NCBI RefSeq assembly: GCF_050003625.1
Contig: NC_134400.1
Location: 62,310,241-62,374,240, forward strand
Source of the DNA: Haematobia irritans
Lineage: Eukaryota; Arthropoda; Insecta; Diptera; Muscidae
Reading direction: 5' to 3'
Length of the DNA: 64,000 nt
The notes beneath the pieces were generated by a model. That model was not told the origin of the DNA and ran no database searches. It worked only from the letters and a program-made list of their open reading frames with translations. Positions 31,377 to 42,384 of this stretch are shown here, in pieces (position 1 is the stretch's first letter; every line of letters starts with the position of its first letter). Position numbers and translations under genes: made by a program.

Positions 31377-32417
31377 AAAGGTAAAAAAATTTTAAAAATT
31401 TATAAAATCATATATTTTCTTCTACATTGTTGGTATTACAGAAAAAGGTGCTAAGAACTAAAAAACTTCGTGGAAGTGAGAAAGATGTGAGGGAAAATGC
31501 AATTAACCAGAACATTTTTTTTTTGAGTTAGTCTTTATGAAATTGTTTTTACATCCTGGAAAAGAATAAACGTTTATCACAAAAAGTATATACTTTTCTT
31601 CCAAATGCACTTCCTTTCAACGAAAAGCAAATGAGAAACGAACTTTGTTTGTCTAAAATTTCGTTTGGGAGGAAAGAATTATTTTTTTGCGTGTATGTTG
31701 TTGTTTTCTAAAAAACGTCTTTAAAATAAAGTGTTGAAAAACATGTCCTATATGTGAACGATTTATTGCTTTGTAGTCAAGATGCAAAAAGACAACAAAT
31801 TTAAAGACAAAATCATTAAATTTAAAGATTTTTTCTAAATTATAAAGTCAAGTTGACCTTAGCCCAAACATTTTTTCTTTCATGTTATGATATCCATTTT
31901 TAAATCAAATCACTTAATTATAAGGACAATATGACTTCATTGAAAAGTTTATCGACTTTTGGACAAGGAAAATAACTTTATTTTAGAGAAATACGTCTTC
32001 TATGCTAAGCAAAATTTGTATTCGTATTTTAAAGACATGAAATCTTTGACCTCACGACAATATTTTTTTCAGTGTGTGAACAATTGTTTGCTTTCTTTAA
32101 TAATTTATTCTAAAGAAAATATACTTATTCAATTGTTGCTTTGGATCATTCCCCACCAAGTTATAATACAATTTGCCAAAAAAAGTTATAATGTTATTCT
32201 GGTTTTACCGATGCGAGTTTTGCCGTTAAAATGAGAAACAATTTTAGTGGCAAAACTCAAACTCAATGTCCGCTTTTATTTTCGAAAGTATCCGTCAACT
32301 CCTCTTGGACTACTTATTAATAAAGAGGAACTAAACTTTGTTTTTATAGATCTTGCTGTTTAATTTTTCACTGTTTCTTAATGTTTTCATTTTACTGTAA
32401 CAACTCTAAAAAGAGTA

Positions 32418-32975
32418 CACTGAAACAAATATTGTCGTGTGGCCAAAGATTTCATGTTCAAGTGTTTTTTCCATGTTCAAAAGTCGATAAACTTTTCAAT
32501 GAAGTCGTGTTGTCCTTATAATTAGGTGATTTGACTTGAAAATGGGTATCATAACATAAAAGAAAAAATTTTGAACTAAGGTCAACTTGACTTTAATAAT
32601 TCAGAAAAAATCTTTAAAACTAATGAAATTGTCTTTAAATTTGTTGCATTTTTGCATCTTGACTACAAAGCAAAAATCGTTAAAAAATAGGACATGTTTT
32701 TCAACACTTTATTTTAAAGACGTTTTTACTTGAAACATAGCACAATTTCTACTGTCTTGTTTTTAACGGACTTTTTATAGCATATGAAAAAAGCTGAAAA
32801 AGTGAAAAAATAAAACTTGCTTCATAGAGTCAAATACACAAAACCCACATTTAAAAGAGAATTGTGTCTTAAAAGTATCCTTACTTGAATTCTCAGCTTC
32901 ATTGGCTCGGAATCAATACCAAAATTTTTAAAATAGAGACACAATCTTTGGAACCGGGCATGCTATTTTTCAGTG
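32418..32975 (+). mobile_element. MITE family M3, intact, with empty-site control
   Basis: TA flanks (32416-32417, 32976-32977). The ends are CACTGAAACAAATATTGTCG and, opposite, CACTGAAAAATAGCATGCCC. The unoccupied site AAAAAGAGTATAGTGCCC is present in family T copy 1 near 11280-11296, so the TA duplication is demonstrated inside this window. 558 bp, no ORF. Confidence 0.9.
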
Positions 32976-33051
32976 TATAGTGCCCTTTCGTTAGTTTTTA
33001 TGAAGATCCCTTTAATTACCTTTGTTTGAATATTTTGACTTACTCGTCCTA

Positions 33052-33466
33052 CACTCAAAAAAAAGTGAACTCTCTATTTCACTAAAGCCAATTTAACTTT
33101 ATTTTAGTTAATAGAAATATTATGTTTGGAGAAAGTTTTCTTTACTCTAATACTTTTTTGTGTACGTTAGTTAAATTAACTAAACCCGAGGAAAAAATAT
33201 ACTCAAGTGAAGCATAAAGATTAACTAAATTCGTGTCTTCCACAAAATAGTTCAGAATTTCTTTAAATTTGTAAATTTTACCAAAAATGCGTCCATCGTG
33301 AACTTCGTATGTCACTAAAGACATTCTTGCAATTTTGAACTCCAAGTTTTTTCTTCAAACTACAAAATTTTCTTTAACAAATTATGTCTAATAAATTTTC
33401 TTGTATTCAAAATTTTCTAAAATTAACTGAAAGTTTCTTCCTGGTGGGTTCACTGTTTTTTCAGTG
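33052..33466 (-). mobile_element. MITE family M1, inverted copy
   Basis: TA flanks (33050-33051, 33467-33468). The ends are CACTCAAAAAAAAGTGAACT and CACTGAAAAAACAGTGAACC. The unoccupied site (inverted, CGTACGATGAGTAAGTC) is in family T copy 3 near 52343-52362. The 33142-33345 frame is not a gene. Confidence 0.88.
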
Positions 33467-33905
33467 TACGTTCCGATTTGTTTTGACGAAACAAAAAAAA
33501 GTGCCCGTAATGCGAAAATGATAAACAAAATTCATGCTTTTTTTTAAATGTCTTTTCTCTTGGTTCCGAATGAATCCAATCTTTAATGGAATTTTCTTTG
33601 TGTATATATATTTTTTCATTATTTTACTTCCAGCATACACTTTATGTCTCTCTTTCTAAACACATATATGTTTATAGTCTATTTCTAAATTAATATATGT
33701 TTGCACCCAAGCATATTATATTTACAAACATTTTATGTCCCAAACATAATATGTTCTAACATATAACATATATGTCCCAAACATATTATGCTAGTTTATG
33801 AAAATTATATGCTTGCACTTAAAAATATTGTGTTTAAAAATTTGAGTTCCAAACATATAATTTTTACACCCAAACATATGAAAAACAGTCTTTTTCGTCC
33901 GTGTA

Positions 33906-34536
33906 TTAGCATAGTTAACTTGTTGAGAACGGATATTCCTATCAACATCCATCGGCTCTGGTGGCTTTGGTGCAGATGGACGCGGGGGTGGTTGTCTGTG
34001 TTGATTATTAAGTATTTGGTCGCCTCCGTTATTGTTTGCTCTTACGCTAAACGGATTTTGTGGGCGTGGAATGTAAGGTAGTTCTGGATAAAATGGGTGT
34101 CTGTTTCTATAAGTGTTTTTCTTTGGGGCAAAGGAGGTTTTGGGTATTGAAAGTTATTCCTTGTGGGTTGGCTGTTGAAATTTTGAGCGTGATTTGTACG
34201 AAATTTCTGATTTTCCAATTTAAGGCATAAATGCAGAGCTTGGGGCAAGTCGGCCGGTTCTCTCATGCCTAACAATCTTGGGAGATCGCCATTAAGGCCT
34301 CTTATGAATGTGTCGAGTGCCTTACCTCGATATGTTTGCGTTAGTAAATTGAGGGCTTCGCCTCCAACATCTAAACCGCCTAACATATTTAGGATAAGTG
34401 ACAGATGCAAGTACACGGCTTGGTAAAACTCGTGCACAGTCGAGTTTCCTTGTATTAGTCCTGTCATTTGGTATTCGAGTGTCGATATGTGCCTCTTGTC
34501 CGCGTAGTGTAGGGTCAAGCATTTGGAAATTGCTGT
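33906..34536 (-). pseudogene. gag: gag remnant of the provirus
   Basis: A minus-strand frame with [53 protein letters not shown] and [17 protein letters not shown] resembles the gypsy/errantivirus Gag capsid region. It would form the particle core. The N-terminal side is cut by DINE A at 34537, and the C-terminal side runs into the family T element at about 33904 after a Q/N/P-rich tail. About 170 residues remain of an expected several hundred. Confidence 0.85.
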
Positions 34537-35504
34537 CCACATCGGTCCATAATTATATATAGCCCCCATATAAACCGATCACCAGATTTGACCTCCGGAT
34601 CCTCTTAGAAGACCAAAATTCATCTGATTCAGTTGAAATTTGGTACGTGGTGTTAATATATGGCCTCAAACACCAATGCAAAAATTGGTTGAAATCGGTC
34701 CATAATTATATATAGCCCCCATATAAACCGATCGCCATATTTGACATCCGGAACCCCTTGGAAGAGCAAAATTCATCCGATTCGGTTGAAATTTGGTACG
34801 TGATGTTAGTATATGGTATCTAACAACCATGCAGGAATTGGTTCATATCAGTCCATAATTATGTATATATAGCCCTCATACAAACCGATCCTCAGATTTG
34901 ACCTCCGGTGCCGTTTGGAGAAGCAAAATTCATCCGATCTGGTTGAAATTTGGTACGTGGTGGTAGTATATGATATTTAAAAACCATGCCAAAAGTGGTC
35001 CATATCAGTCCATAATCATATATAGCCCCCAACCGATCACGAAATTTAGTTTTGGAGCCACTTGGAGAAGCAAATTTCATCCGAGTCAGTTGAAATTTGG
35101 TACATTAGGTTACCAAATTTCAACTGATATGCCTAACTAGGTCCATATCGGTCTATAGTTATATATAGCCCTCACATACATCGATCCCCAATCACAAAAA
35201 AATGGTCCATATCAAGTTCATAATTGTATATAGCCCCCATTTAAGCGACCCCCATATTTCGATTCTGGCTCTCTACGTACCGTGCAAAAGTCCATATCGA
35301 TTCGTAATTATTTGTAGACTTACCTATACATACCTTTTTTGTCTAATATATACCACGTATGGACTAACTCACAATTTAGAAAACGATTTAAGATACCACA
35401 ACCCAAGTAATTCGATTGTGGATGACAGTCTTTCGTAGAAGTTTCTACGCAATCCATGGTTCATAAGATTCGGCCTGGCCGAACTTACGGCCGTATATAC
35501 TTGT
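34537..35504 (-). mobile_element. DINE-like family A, copy 1, with repeat units
   Basis: The right end has the palindromic GGCCGTAAGTTCGGCCAGGC terminus (inverted, 35472-35500). The interior holds units with GATCGGTTTATATGGGGGC and CAAATTTCAACNGNATC on the minus strand. CGATC at 34577 and 34730 lie 153 bp apart; the next interval is 157 through a small insertion. It sits inside the provirus gag. The GTCY tract and hairpin end are missing. Confidence 0.82.
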
Positions 35505-35773
35505 TTTTTTACTTCAGTAAATTTTTTTTTCGGGTAAAGCGACTTGGACTCGATGCATCCCTTTTCCAAAATTGGTACTCGGGGGCCTCGTTCTTTACAC
35601 TTGTTTTTCACGATAGTTTTTTGTAGATTTGTTCGTCCCGATAATGAAATTTTATATTCACTTGTAAGAAATATTACTTCACGATATTACACTTTGCTCG
35701 GGATATTGTCCTTTTTAATTTGCTCGGGCTACTATTCTTTAAAAATTGCTCGCGATAGTGTCCTTTAGAATTC
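35505..35773 (-). other. 5' leader of the provirus
   Basis: The sequence between the primer-binding site and the DINE insertion in gag contains repeated GAGC/CTCG words (CCCGAGCAAA, CGCGAGCAAT). It would be the untranslated leader and packaging region. The 35369-35611 frame may include the gag start but has no recognised motif. Confidence 0.55.
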
Positions 35774-35785
35774 GCTCGGGCGCCA
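35774..35785 (-). promoter_or_regulatory. Primer-binding site, tRNA-Lys type
   Basis: The minus strand reads TGGCGCCCGAGC immediately after the LTR end GTAACT. TGGCGCCC is the 3'-end complement of tRNA-Lys used by gypsy and by many retroviruses. This fixes the orientation and LTR boundary. Confidence 0.8.
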
Positions 35786-36160
35786 GTTACATGGTTGGGA
35801 TTCTCGGGTTGAAAAAATATAATTTTTGAGTCGCTTAGTAGGCCAAGGGACTCTTCCAACTCATTCAACCTTATTTGAAATAAAAAATGGTTTGGTATTT
35901 ATTTTATGAACGCATCGAGCGTCGGACGACTTCTTCATTTAACGATTAAAAATGAAGTGCAATATTTCTTTGTATGTTACTTAAAACTAAGACTTATGTT
36001 AATAATAAAAATGCTTACTTGCTACTTTCTATTAGATCAGACTATGCATTTTAATAAAAAGAGAAACCGAAAAAAATGTATCAATCGATACATTTGCATT
36101 TATTGATGAATTCTACTCGGGTTAATGACACTTGCTGTAATTTTGATTTCAAAACGGATA
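35786..36160 (-). repeat. 5' LTR of the provirus (outer part lost)
   Basis: Matches 16138-16500 (TTTTGAGTCGCTTAGTAGGC, CGCATCGAGCGTCGGACGAC, TATCAATCGATACATTTGC). It diverges at about 36160, so about 150 bp of the LTR start, as seen in the 3' copy, are missing. The two LTRs differ at several percent of positions by eye, consistent with an old insertion. Confidence 0.82.
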
Positions 36161-36650
36161 TACTGTAACTATAAGAATTAATTATTGTTGTGCAGGTTAT
36201 TAAAATAAATATTAAAAATAAAATAAAATATATGTCCAACAATAACATCCTTATATTATAAAAATGAAAATAAAATGATTTGAACATAAAAACAGAAATT
36301 AAATTAAATTTGAACATAAAAACAGAAATTAAATTAAATATTAGAATTTGTTTGTTTGAGTTAAAAAGAAAGCAAAAACGAAAAAAAAATAAATTGTATA
36401 AATAAATTAAAATAAATTAAATTAAAGTAATAAATTAATTAATTAATGAATTAATATATAAAAAAAAGAAATGAATGCATAAATAAAAAAATAATGATAA
36501 ATTACAATTAATAAAAAAAATAAAACTGATTTTAATTTATTATAGTTATTGTACATTTGTATAATGATCAAATAAACGTTTTTTAAATTGCATTGTGTTG
36601 CTTGTCAGTTGAATATAGTGATGTAATATATTCCAGAGGCGTACTGCATT
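36161..36650. other. AT-rich, low complexity; no gene
   Basis: Runs of AATAAATTAAATT and a direct repeat of AAATTTGAACATAAAAACAG (about 36270-36335). The frame at 36081-36317 minus is AT-driven. Confidence 0.45.
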
Positions 36651-36656
36651 TATGTA

Positions 36657-37317
36657 CACAAAAAAAAAATATTTACGTGATATTAAAGATTACGCAACCT
36701 AAACTTTAGGATGCGAAATTTACAAAACATTAAGGACAAATTTCTTTAAAATAATGCAATTTTAATTAAAATAACGTTTATAATCCTTGCTTCAAAAATC
36801 TTTTTCATTAAATTTGGGACACAAATTTTGTAAATTTGCGTCCCTCCGTTAAAGTCGCATGTCTTTGAACTAAGGATAATTTTCCTTAAACTAATGAAAC
36901 GCATTTTTTATTTAAAGAAATTGTCCTTAAATTAACTGAAATATTGAAACTTTAGATTTAAAATAAAAACGCTTCCTATATAGGCTAAGACTTATTTTGA
37001 GGATTTAGCGTCTTTGGCTTAAATTTTTTTTTGGAATTAAGAAAACATTTTTACTTTGAAGAATCCGTTATAATTTGGATTTTAAACTGCCATTTGTTTG
37101 AACGAGAATAGTTTATTAATATACCAAAAAAAAGGGAATAAAAAATCGATAATTAAGATCTATACTCTAATTTTAATTTTATTGATCCTATAGGGCCAGA
37201 TAGGTCGCTAAAAATTGTCTTTATTTTAAAGAAGCCGCATCTTTGGCTCGGAATCAATACCAAAATCCTTAAGGGAAGGTAAAAATCTTCGGATCTAAGT
37301 AAACTTTTTTTTGAGTG
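36657..37317 (+). mobile_element. MITE family M2, complete
   Basis: TA flanks (36655-36656, 37318-37319). Starts CACAAAAAAAAAATATTTACG and ends CTTTTTTTTGAGTG. 661 bp, shared with 51525-52113 and partly 14609-14925. No ORF. Confidence 0.85.
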
Positions 37318-37319
37318 TA

Positions 37320-37600
37320 GAAATGCCAATCTGAAACATGACTTTGATACCGAATTGGAACAATAATGTTTCGCCTATTAGACCTAGCAAACCGTATCCT
37401 ATCATATAAATAAAATGGTTCGTGTGAATAAATTATCCGATGGAGAAACAACATAAGCCTAAAATCAAGCAATCCGTCAAGATCCATCCCATATAAAAGC
37501 CTGCGGAACTGGGATACGTGGTCAAATCGCCCCAAACCATAAACGCCCCAAACCATATATATATATATAGAATGCATTACAAATCATAAAAAATATAACA
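37320..37600. other. No gene recognised
   Basis: A 102-codon minus frame (37269-37577) reads through part of the MITE end and unique sequence, with no recognisable domain. (AT)n near 37555. Confidence 0.35.
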
Positions 37601-37604
37601 ATTA

Positions 37605-38076
37605 TTTACTTGCCAAATTGACTTACAAAATTTTTTAATTCATATCCAAACACTGAAATCGAATCACACCTTAAGAAGTCCTATGACAAGCCCATGTTAA
37701 ATTTATTGCCTCTGCGCTAATTTTGCACCACTTCCGGATCCAGAAAGAACATTTGCCCTACTTTGTTGGCTACGCAGTTTTTACTGGGCATGTGAAATTT
37801 TGATTTTCTATTCTTTTTTGCGAAAGTTAATTGTCCAAAACTTTAATTTTCACTTAAAACGGCCTGATTCCGTACTTTCTAAGACTTGTCCAAAAGGACA
37901 GCATCGGAAGTGGAAAGAAATACTATAGGTTATCTCGGGATGCGCTTTAAATGAAATGTGTGTGGACTTATCCAAAAGGACTGCATCGGAGGTGGAACAA
38001 AATTAATGGGGGATTCCGAGATGCGCTTGAAAAGAAATGTTTGTGTAATAGCTTCCAATTTTTTTTGCTGGGATGT
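37605..38076. repeat. Repeat related to 8270-8520 and 53070-53200
   Basis: Shares TTAATTCATATCCAAACACTGA, GCTAATTTTGCACCACTTC and TATGACAAGC words with those loci. It ends with TTTTTTTTGCTGGG, the inverse of CCCAGCAAAAAAA at 52744, so it may be the right end of that family. A GGACTGCATCGGAGGTGG word occurs twice in diverged form (37897, 37979). Confidence 0.5.
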
Positions 38077-38084
38077 GTAGGAAA

Positions 38085-38180
38085 AGTAATCTTTCTACCT
38101 GTGTAAAAATTGGATCTGATCATATTTATATAATCTTTCTACCCATGTAAAAATTGGATCTGATCATATATAATAATATC
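38085..38180. repeat. ~46-bp direct duplication
   Basis: TAATCTTTCTACC(T/C)(G/A)TG, TAAAAATTGGATCTGATCAT and TAT-rich end occur twice in tandem. The following 150 bases are rich in AGATATAA / TATAATTAGATC words. Confidence 0.7.
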
Positions 38181-38705
38181 AAAGTCTATTTAATTATAAC
38201 TGATCAGATATAGTTGCATGTATAATTAGATCCATAGATAAGCTACATATTGTGTTATATATGACTAGATGTAATATGAGATCTTAGCATATATATTGAT
38301 ATATCTAATTATATGAGTAATATCTAATAAGATATAAATGTATATCTTATACATGGCATCATATCCAATTACATGCACCGTATATTGTACTATATCTTAT
38401 CGTGCATGTATATGGGTTATGACAATAAATCAAATATTATTACTGGAAATAGAAAAAAAAAATGTTCAAGCCGTTAAAATATGTTTTTACACTATTTTCC
38501 TTTCATTCTATAATTTATATGTTTTCCAATAAAATTAAATGTTGTTTTGTCAACGGTAATTGCGAAATTGTGAATATTTTTCGTAATTTAATTGCACCTT
38601 CGGATATCTTTAGATTGTTCATTACTTCCTTTCGTACATTTTTAATTCCTTGTGCAATTTTGAGCTCCACATGTCGACAAAAAAAAAATAACCGCAAATA
38701 AACAA
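38181..38705. other. AT-rich, no gene recognised
   Basis: (TATA/GATC)-word region to about 38400, then unique-looking sequence. A 60-codon minus frame at 38515-38697 (VELKIAQGIKNVRKEVM) is more protein-like than most short frames here but has no recognised family, start context or neighbours. Confidence 0.35.
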
Positions 38706-38707
38706 TA

Positions 38708-39777
38708 GGTTAGGTTAGGTTAAAGTGACAGCCCGAATAAGTTTCAGGCTCATTTAGGCTATTCAGTCCTTTGTGATACCACATTAAATAATTTTACCTA
38801 TTACATATGGGCATTTCGAGTTTTAACCGCTGTACCTTCATGATTATTTTCTTCTGTTGAACCAACCAGATTGTTCCAACAACATTAGCAGACTGCTTAA
38901 GTTAACGTTTTCCAGATCCGCCAATAATCTAAAGCTTTATGCCCCTAAAATTTGCTTACGCCTTACACAAAATGCAGGACACTCACATAAGACGTGTTTA
39001 ATCGATTCATTTTCCTTCGCATCATGGCAGCTTATACAATAGTCATTATACTTCCCACCAATAGTTTTTGCAAATTCGCCTATCAGGCAGCGACCCGTTA
39101 TAGCAGATATCAGAAGTGATATCTGACGTCTTGAGAACACTAGCATATTTAGTGTGCGGTTCAAGTTTAAATGGGGCCATATTTGCTTGGTGTCGATACA
39201 ACCCTTGCAATTCCCCCATCGAACATTTGTCATCATGACCGCCTTCTCACGCAGTAAGAGCTTGCAGGTTGCCAGAGACATACCAACACATTCTAGTTCC
39301 CCTTGAATATATAAGGTAGTTCCTAGCCTTGCTAACTCATCTGCTTGACAGTTTCCTGGTATGTTCCTATGGCCAGGCACTCATAAAAGGTGAATATGGT
39401 ACTGCTCAGCCATCTCGCTGAGAGATTTGCGGCAGTCGATGGCTGTTTTCGAGTAACGGAACACATAGTCCAAGGATTTTATTGCAGGTTGACTGTCTGA
39501 GTATATATTAATGTCAACAATTTTTGGAAAACTACTTCTCAGCCAATTCGCCACCTCTTTTATTGCTAATATTTCAGCCTGAAAAACACTACAGTGATTA
39601 GGTAATCTTTTCGCTATTCGAAGTTCTAGATCTTTAGAATATACTCCGAAACCCACTTGTTCATCCAATTTGGAGCCATCAGTGTATAAATCTATATATC
39701 TTTTATTCCCCGGGGTCTGTGTGCACCACGCCTCAGTGTTGGGAATTAGAGTTTCAAACTTTTTGTCGGAAAGTGTC
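38708..39777 (-). mobile_element. Non-LTR retrotransposon copy L3, 3' fragment
   Basis: The minus-strand RNase H frame (39381-39777; STDGSKL-like YTDGSKL, FQAEILAIKEVANWL, IYSDSQPAI) is followed after a stop/frameshift by 38937-39380 (PGHRNIPGNCQADELARLG, LLISAITGRCLIGEFA, CISCH...HVLCECPAFC). The 3' UTR ends in (TAACC)n (plus strand GGTTAGGTTAGGTT at 38708). It keeps the segment deleted from L1. The 5' truncation point adjoins DINE A. No clear target duplication. Confidence 0.9.
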
Positions 39778-39797
39778 AATAAAAAAAAGTAAAAAAA

Positions 39798-40974
39798 CAA
39801 GTATATACGGCCGTAAGTTCGGCCAGGCCGAAGCTTATGTACCCTCCACCATGGATTGCGTAGAAACTTCTACTGAAGACTGTCATCCACAATCGAATTA
39901 CTTGGGTTGCGGTAACTTTTGCCGATGACAAGGTATCATAAAACTTCCTAATTCCGTAATATATACCACGTAGTCCATACGTGGTATATATTAAACTTAA
40001 AATGGCCGATTAAATACGTATATAATTAAGTTTGAAAAAATTTTCTATAGAAATAAAATTTTGACAAAATAAAATTTTGATAACATTTTTATAGAACTAA
40101 AATTTGGACAAAATTTTCTATAGAAATACGATTTTAACAAAATTTTCTATAGAAATAACAATTTGACAAAATTTTCTATAGAAATAAAATTTTTACTGAA
40201 TTTTCAAAAGATTTAAAATTTTGACAACATTCTCTATAGAATTAAAATTTTGACAACAGTTTCTACAGAAATAAAATTTTGCCAAAATTTTCTATAGAAA
40301 TAAAATTTGACAAAATTTTCTATAGGAATAAAATTTCGACAAATTTTGCTAGATTATTTTTGCTCGAGTGGCAAGCATGATTATGAACCGATATGGGCCA
40401 ATTTTTGTGTGATTGGGGATCGGCTATATATAACTATGGACCGATATGGACCAATTTTGGCATGGTTATCAGTGGCCACATATTAACACCACGTTGTAAA
40501 TTTCAACCAGATCGGATGAATTTTGCTCGTCCAAGTGGTTCCGGAGTTCAAATCTGGGGATCGGTTTATATAGGAGCTATATTTAATTATGGACCAAGTT
40601 TTGCATGGTTGTTAGATACCATATATTAACACCAAGTACCACATTTCAGCCGGATCGGATGACATTTGCTTCTCTTAGAGCAATCGCAAGCCAAATTTGG
40701 GGGTCCGTTTATATGGGGGCTATACGTAAACGTGGACTGATATGGACCAATTTTTGCATGGTTGTTAGAGACTATATACTTACACCATGGACCAAATTCC
40801 AACCTGATCGGATGAAATTTGCGTCTCTGAGAGCAATCGCAAGCCAAATTTGGGGGTCCGTTTATATGGGGGCTATACGTAAAAGTGGACCGATATGGAC
40901 CAATTTCGCATGGTTGTTGGAGACCATATACTAACACCATGTACCAAATTTCAGCCGGATCGGATGAAATCTGC
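39798..40974 (+). mobile_element. DINE-like family A, copy 2
   Basis: Starts ACAAGTATATACGGCCGTAA with the TTCGGCCAGGCCGAA palindrome, then the conserved CTTATGTACCCTCCACCATG and ATCGAATTACTTGGGTTGC segment. A 29-bp minisatellite follows (40030-40345). Then come repeat units (TGGGGGTCC at 40698 and 40851, 153 bp apart). The GTCY/hairpin end is lost. No gene. Confidence 0.85.
40030..40345 (-). repeat. 29-bp minisatellite inside DINE A
   Basis: About ten degenerate copies of the unit whose minus-strand consensus is AAATTTTGTCAAAATTTTAT + TTCTATAGA. The same unit occurs at 19140-19450, 57665-57870 and 59540-59870. Confidence 0.85.
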
Positions 40975-41640
40975 TATAATAATTGTAAAAAATGCATCCC
41001 CTCTGGGATTTGAACCTGTGGCGTTTGACTTTTTCCCATCCATGGAAGTTCTTTTGAAAAGGTCTTTCAAATTACGATAAATTTTAATTTTTGGTTGATT
41101 TTTAATGAAAAAAATATATGCAAAAAAAAAAAAAAAAAATAAAAACGATATATAACATAAAAAAAAATATTTTTTAGAATAATATTCTAGTGAGATTTTA
41201 GCCAGCGTTCTTTATTTTTTCATTCATAATAAAGAACATCTCAAGAAGTAGTTAGAATGTCATGCCGTGGGGTCATATTAGGTTCATATTACAAACATTT
41301 GAATAGACGTTTTGATCAATCGTGTTCAATGGCGTTTATTCCTTACTCGAGATATAATTTGTTTAGTGAGAAAAAAAAGCGAAAAACTAAAAATAACGGG
41401 ATATCTCAAAAACTGTTCCATAAAAAAATTTGTAAATTTTTTTCGAATCCAGCAGATCAAAATACATAAGAAAAGTCACATCTCATCAAATGTACATGAA
41501 AAAAAATTTATATTGTAAACTATTGTAGGGACTCATTTTCCTAAGTGAGGGAGGGTGCTTCATTTTCCGGTATATGTTCGAGAAAGGTTTCTTCCCTGTG
41601 CCCGGCATTAAAAAAAAAATATTATACTAAATGTTTTTAA
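40975..41640. other. No gene; possible tRNA-like fragment
   Basis: Around 41010 the minus strand has GCCACAGGTTCAAATCCCAG, a B-box-like sequence, but no A box was found. A-run at 41123. The remainder is AT-rich with two overlapping short frames (41257-41518) that look random. Confidence 0.35.
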
Positions 41641-41646
41641 GAACTA

Positions 41647-41976
41647 TTAAATATTTACTTTCTCTGATTTTTGTTTCAGGAAACTTAGAATGTTTTTACG
41701 TAGATTAAGTAGGATACTTAAGAGATACCTCCCCTTGATAAACCATTCTTGAAGTTCACGCGAAATATTATTGTTTGGGAAAAGATCATATGTTTCCTGA
41801 AAAATGTGTTTGGGACATATATTAGAGAAGCGATTTTTTGAGGGTGTACGCATCAACTGAGTAAAACTACGTATTTTCATAAAGTAACCGCGAACATTTC
41901 TATTCATAATACCGGCATTAAGAAACCATGAAAACCAAGAATTACGTTTCCATAGTACTTTAGTTTGCATTTCCAT
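41647..41976 (-). CDS. Unrecognised ORF, 109 codons (uncertain)
   Basis: A minus-strand frame with ATG, not inside any repeat I recognised. The product would be basic and aromatic-rich (WKRNSWFSWFLNAGIMN near the start, ELQEWFIKGRYLL near residue 80) without a clear domain, signal peptide or membrane span. It lies 180 bp downstream of a second unassigned minus-strand frame (42157-42384). The two could be exons of one gene, but no convincing splice sites were established. It could equally be chance in AT-rich DNA. Confidence 0.15.
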   Translation of the reverse strand: MEMQTKVLWKRNSWFSWFLNAGIMNRNVRGYFMKIRSFTQLMRTPSKNRFSNICPKHIFQETYDLFPNNNISRELQEWFIKGRYLLSILLNLRKNILSFLKQKSEKVNI

Positions 41977-42156
41977 TTACAACACAATGTGATAAAGCAG
42001 AAAATGTTGTCATTAAAGGATTAGTGCAAATATTTTGACAGCTTTCCGACATTTAACATTAAATGCCAATTTGTGTGAAACATTGTTACAATAGCCATGA
42101 CGAATATTAAAATAAAAAAATAATACAACATCATGAGGCATATTAGATTTCTCCTT

Positions 42157-42384
42157 CTACAGGAGAATAGCAGTCTCATTCTGCCTACCTTCCCCTATGA
42201 CAATTGCGACAATATTTTTAAATAGAACAATGACAAAAAAATGATACACTTTCCTGGAGATCAAAGAATTTTCTGTGAAAAGGTACCATCTGTCAAAATT
42301 CTCGACACTTGACAGCAGGAACAGGTCGTCACTCAACGAACATCTACGTATGCGACTCTCTTCTTCCTCCATAAATAATTCCAA
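42157..42384 (-). CDS. Unrecognised ORF, 75 codons (uncertain)
   Basis: A minus-strand frame beginning near ATGGAGGAAGAAGAGAG. The first 45 codons are less AT-biased than surrounding sequence and encode an acidic then mixed segment (RIRRCSLSDDLFLLSS, ENFDRWYLFTE), followed by a hydrophobic stretch. No family recognised. It lies in an apparently repeat-poor 1.3-kb stretch (41.6-42.9 kb), one of few candidates for host exon sequence here. Confidence 0.2.
   Translation of the reverse strand: MELFMEEEESRIRRCSLSDDLFLLSSVENFDRWYLFTENSLISRKVYHFFVIVLFKNIVAIVIGEGRQNETAILL

Larger units (their letters stand above)
30783..31693. mobile_element. TA-flanked inverted-repeat element with tRNA-like pair
   Basis: TA flanks (30781-30782, 31694-31695). 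The ends are CACGCAAAGAAAAAAAACG and, opposite strand, CACGCAAAAAAATAATTC. The 911-bp interior has type B (31119-31190, minus) and type A (31305-31376, plus) tRNA-like sequences pointing apart, plus surrounding sequence shared with family T (TTTCGTTTATATCAAACACT; AAAAAGGTGCTAAGAACTAA). The terminal repeats differ from family T, so the same tRNA-pair core occurs in two terminal contexts. Confidence 0.82.
30508..32074 (-). mobile_element. MITE family M3, split by a tRNA-pair element
   Basis: The ends are CACTGAAAAAAAAGCATACC and, opposite strand, CACTGAAAAAAATATTGTCG, as in the intact M3 copies at 32418-32975 and 42944-43529. It is interrupted at 30783-31693. The flanks are TG rather than TA, probably mutated TA. 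Confidence 0.8.
29400..33904 (+). mobile_element. Family T element copy 4, expanded by nested MITEs
   Basis: The left part (AACATATAATATGTTTGG... type A tRNA-like at 29644) and right part (GATAAACAAAATTCATGC ... AACATATGAAAAACAGTC ... CCGTG-TA) follow copy 1. The left terminal repeat is missing and the type B sequence next to 29702 is deleted. Three MITEs are nested: 30508-32074, 32418-32975 and 33052-33466. It interrupts the provirus between gag and pol. No coding gene is seen over 4.5 kb; frames at 31027 and 31959 are not credible. Confidence 0.75.

Noticed and set aside
28441..36160. Two independent proviruses instead of one
   Set aside because: The coding pieces on either side of 26.5-28.5 kb do not overlap and complement each other in order and orientation, and each half has one LTR. 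A single provirus is simpler, though a ~500-bp gap keeps the alternative open.
41003..41030. tRNA-like element near 41010
   Set aside because: Only a B-box-like GGTTCAAATCCC on the minus strand; no A box at suitable distance and no repeat partner in the window.
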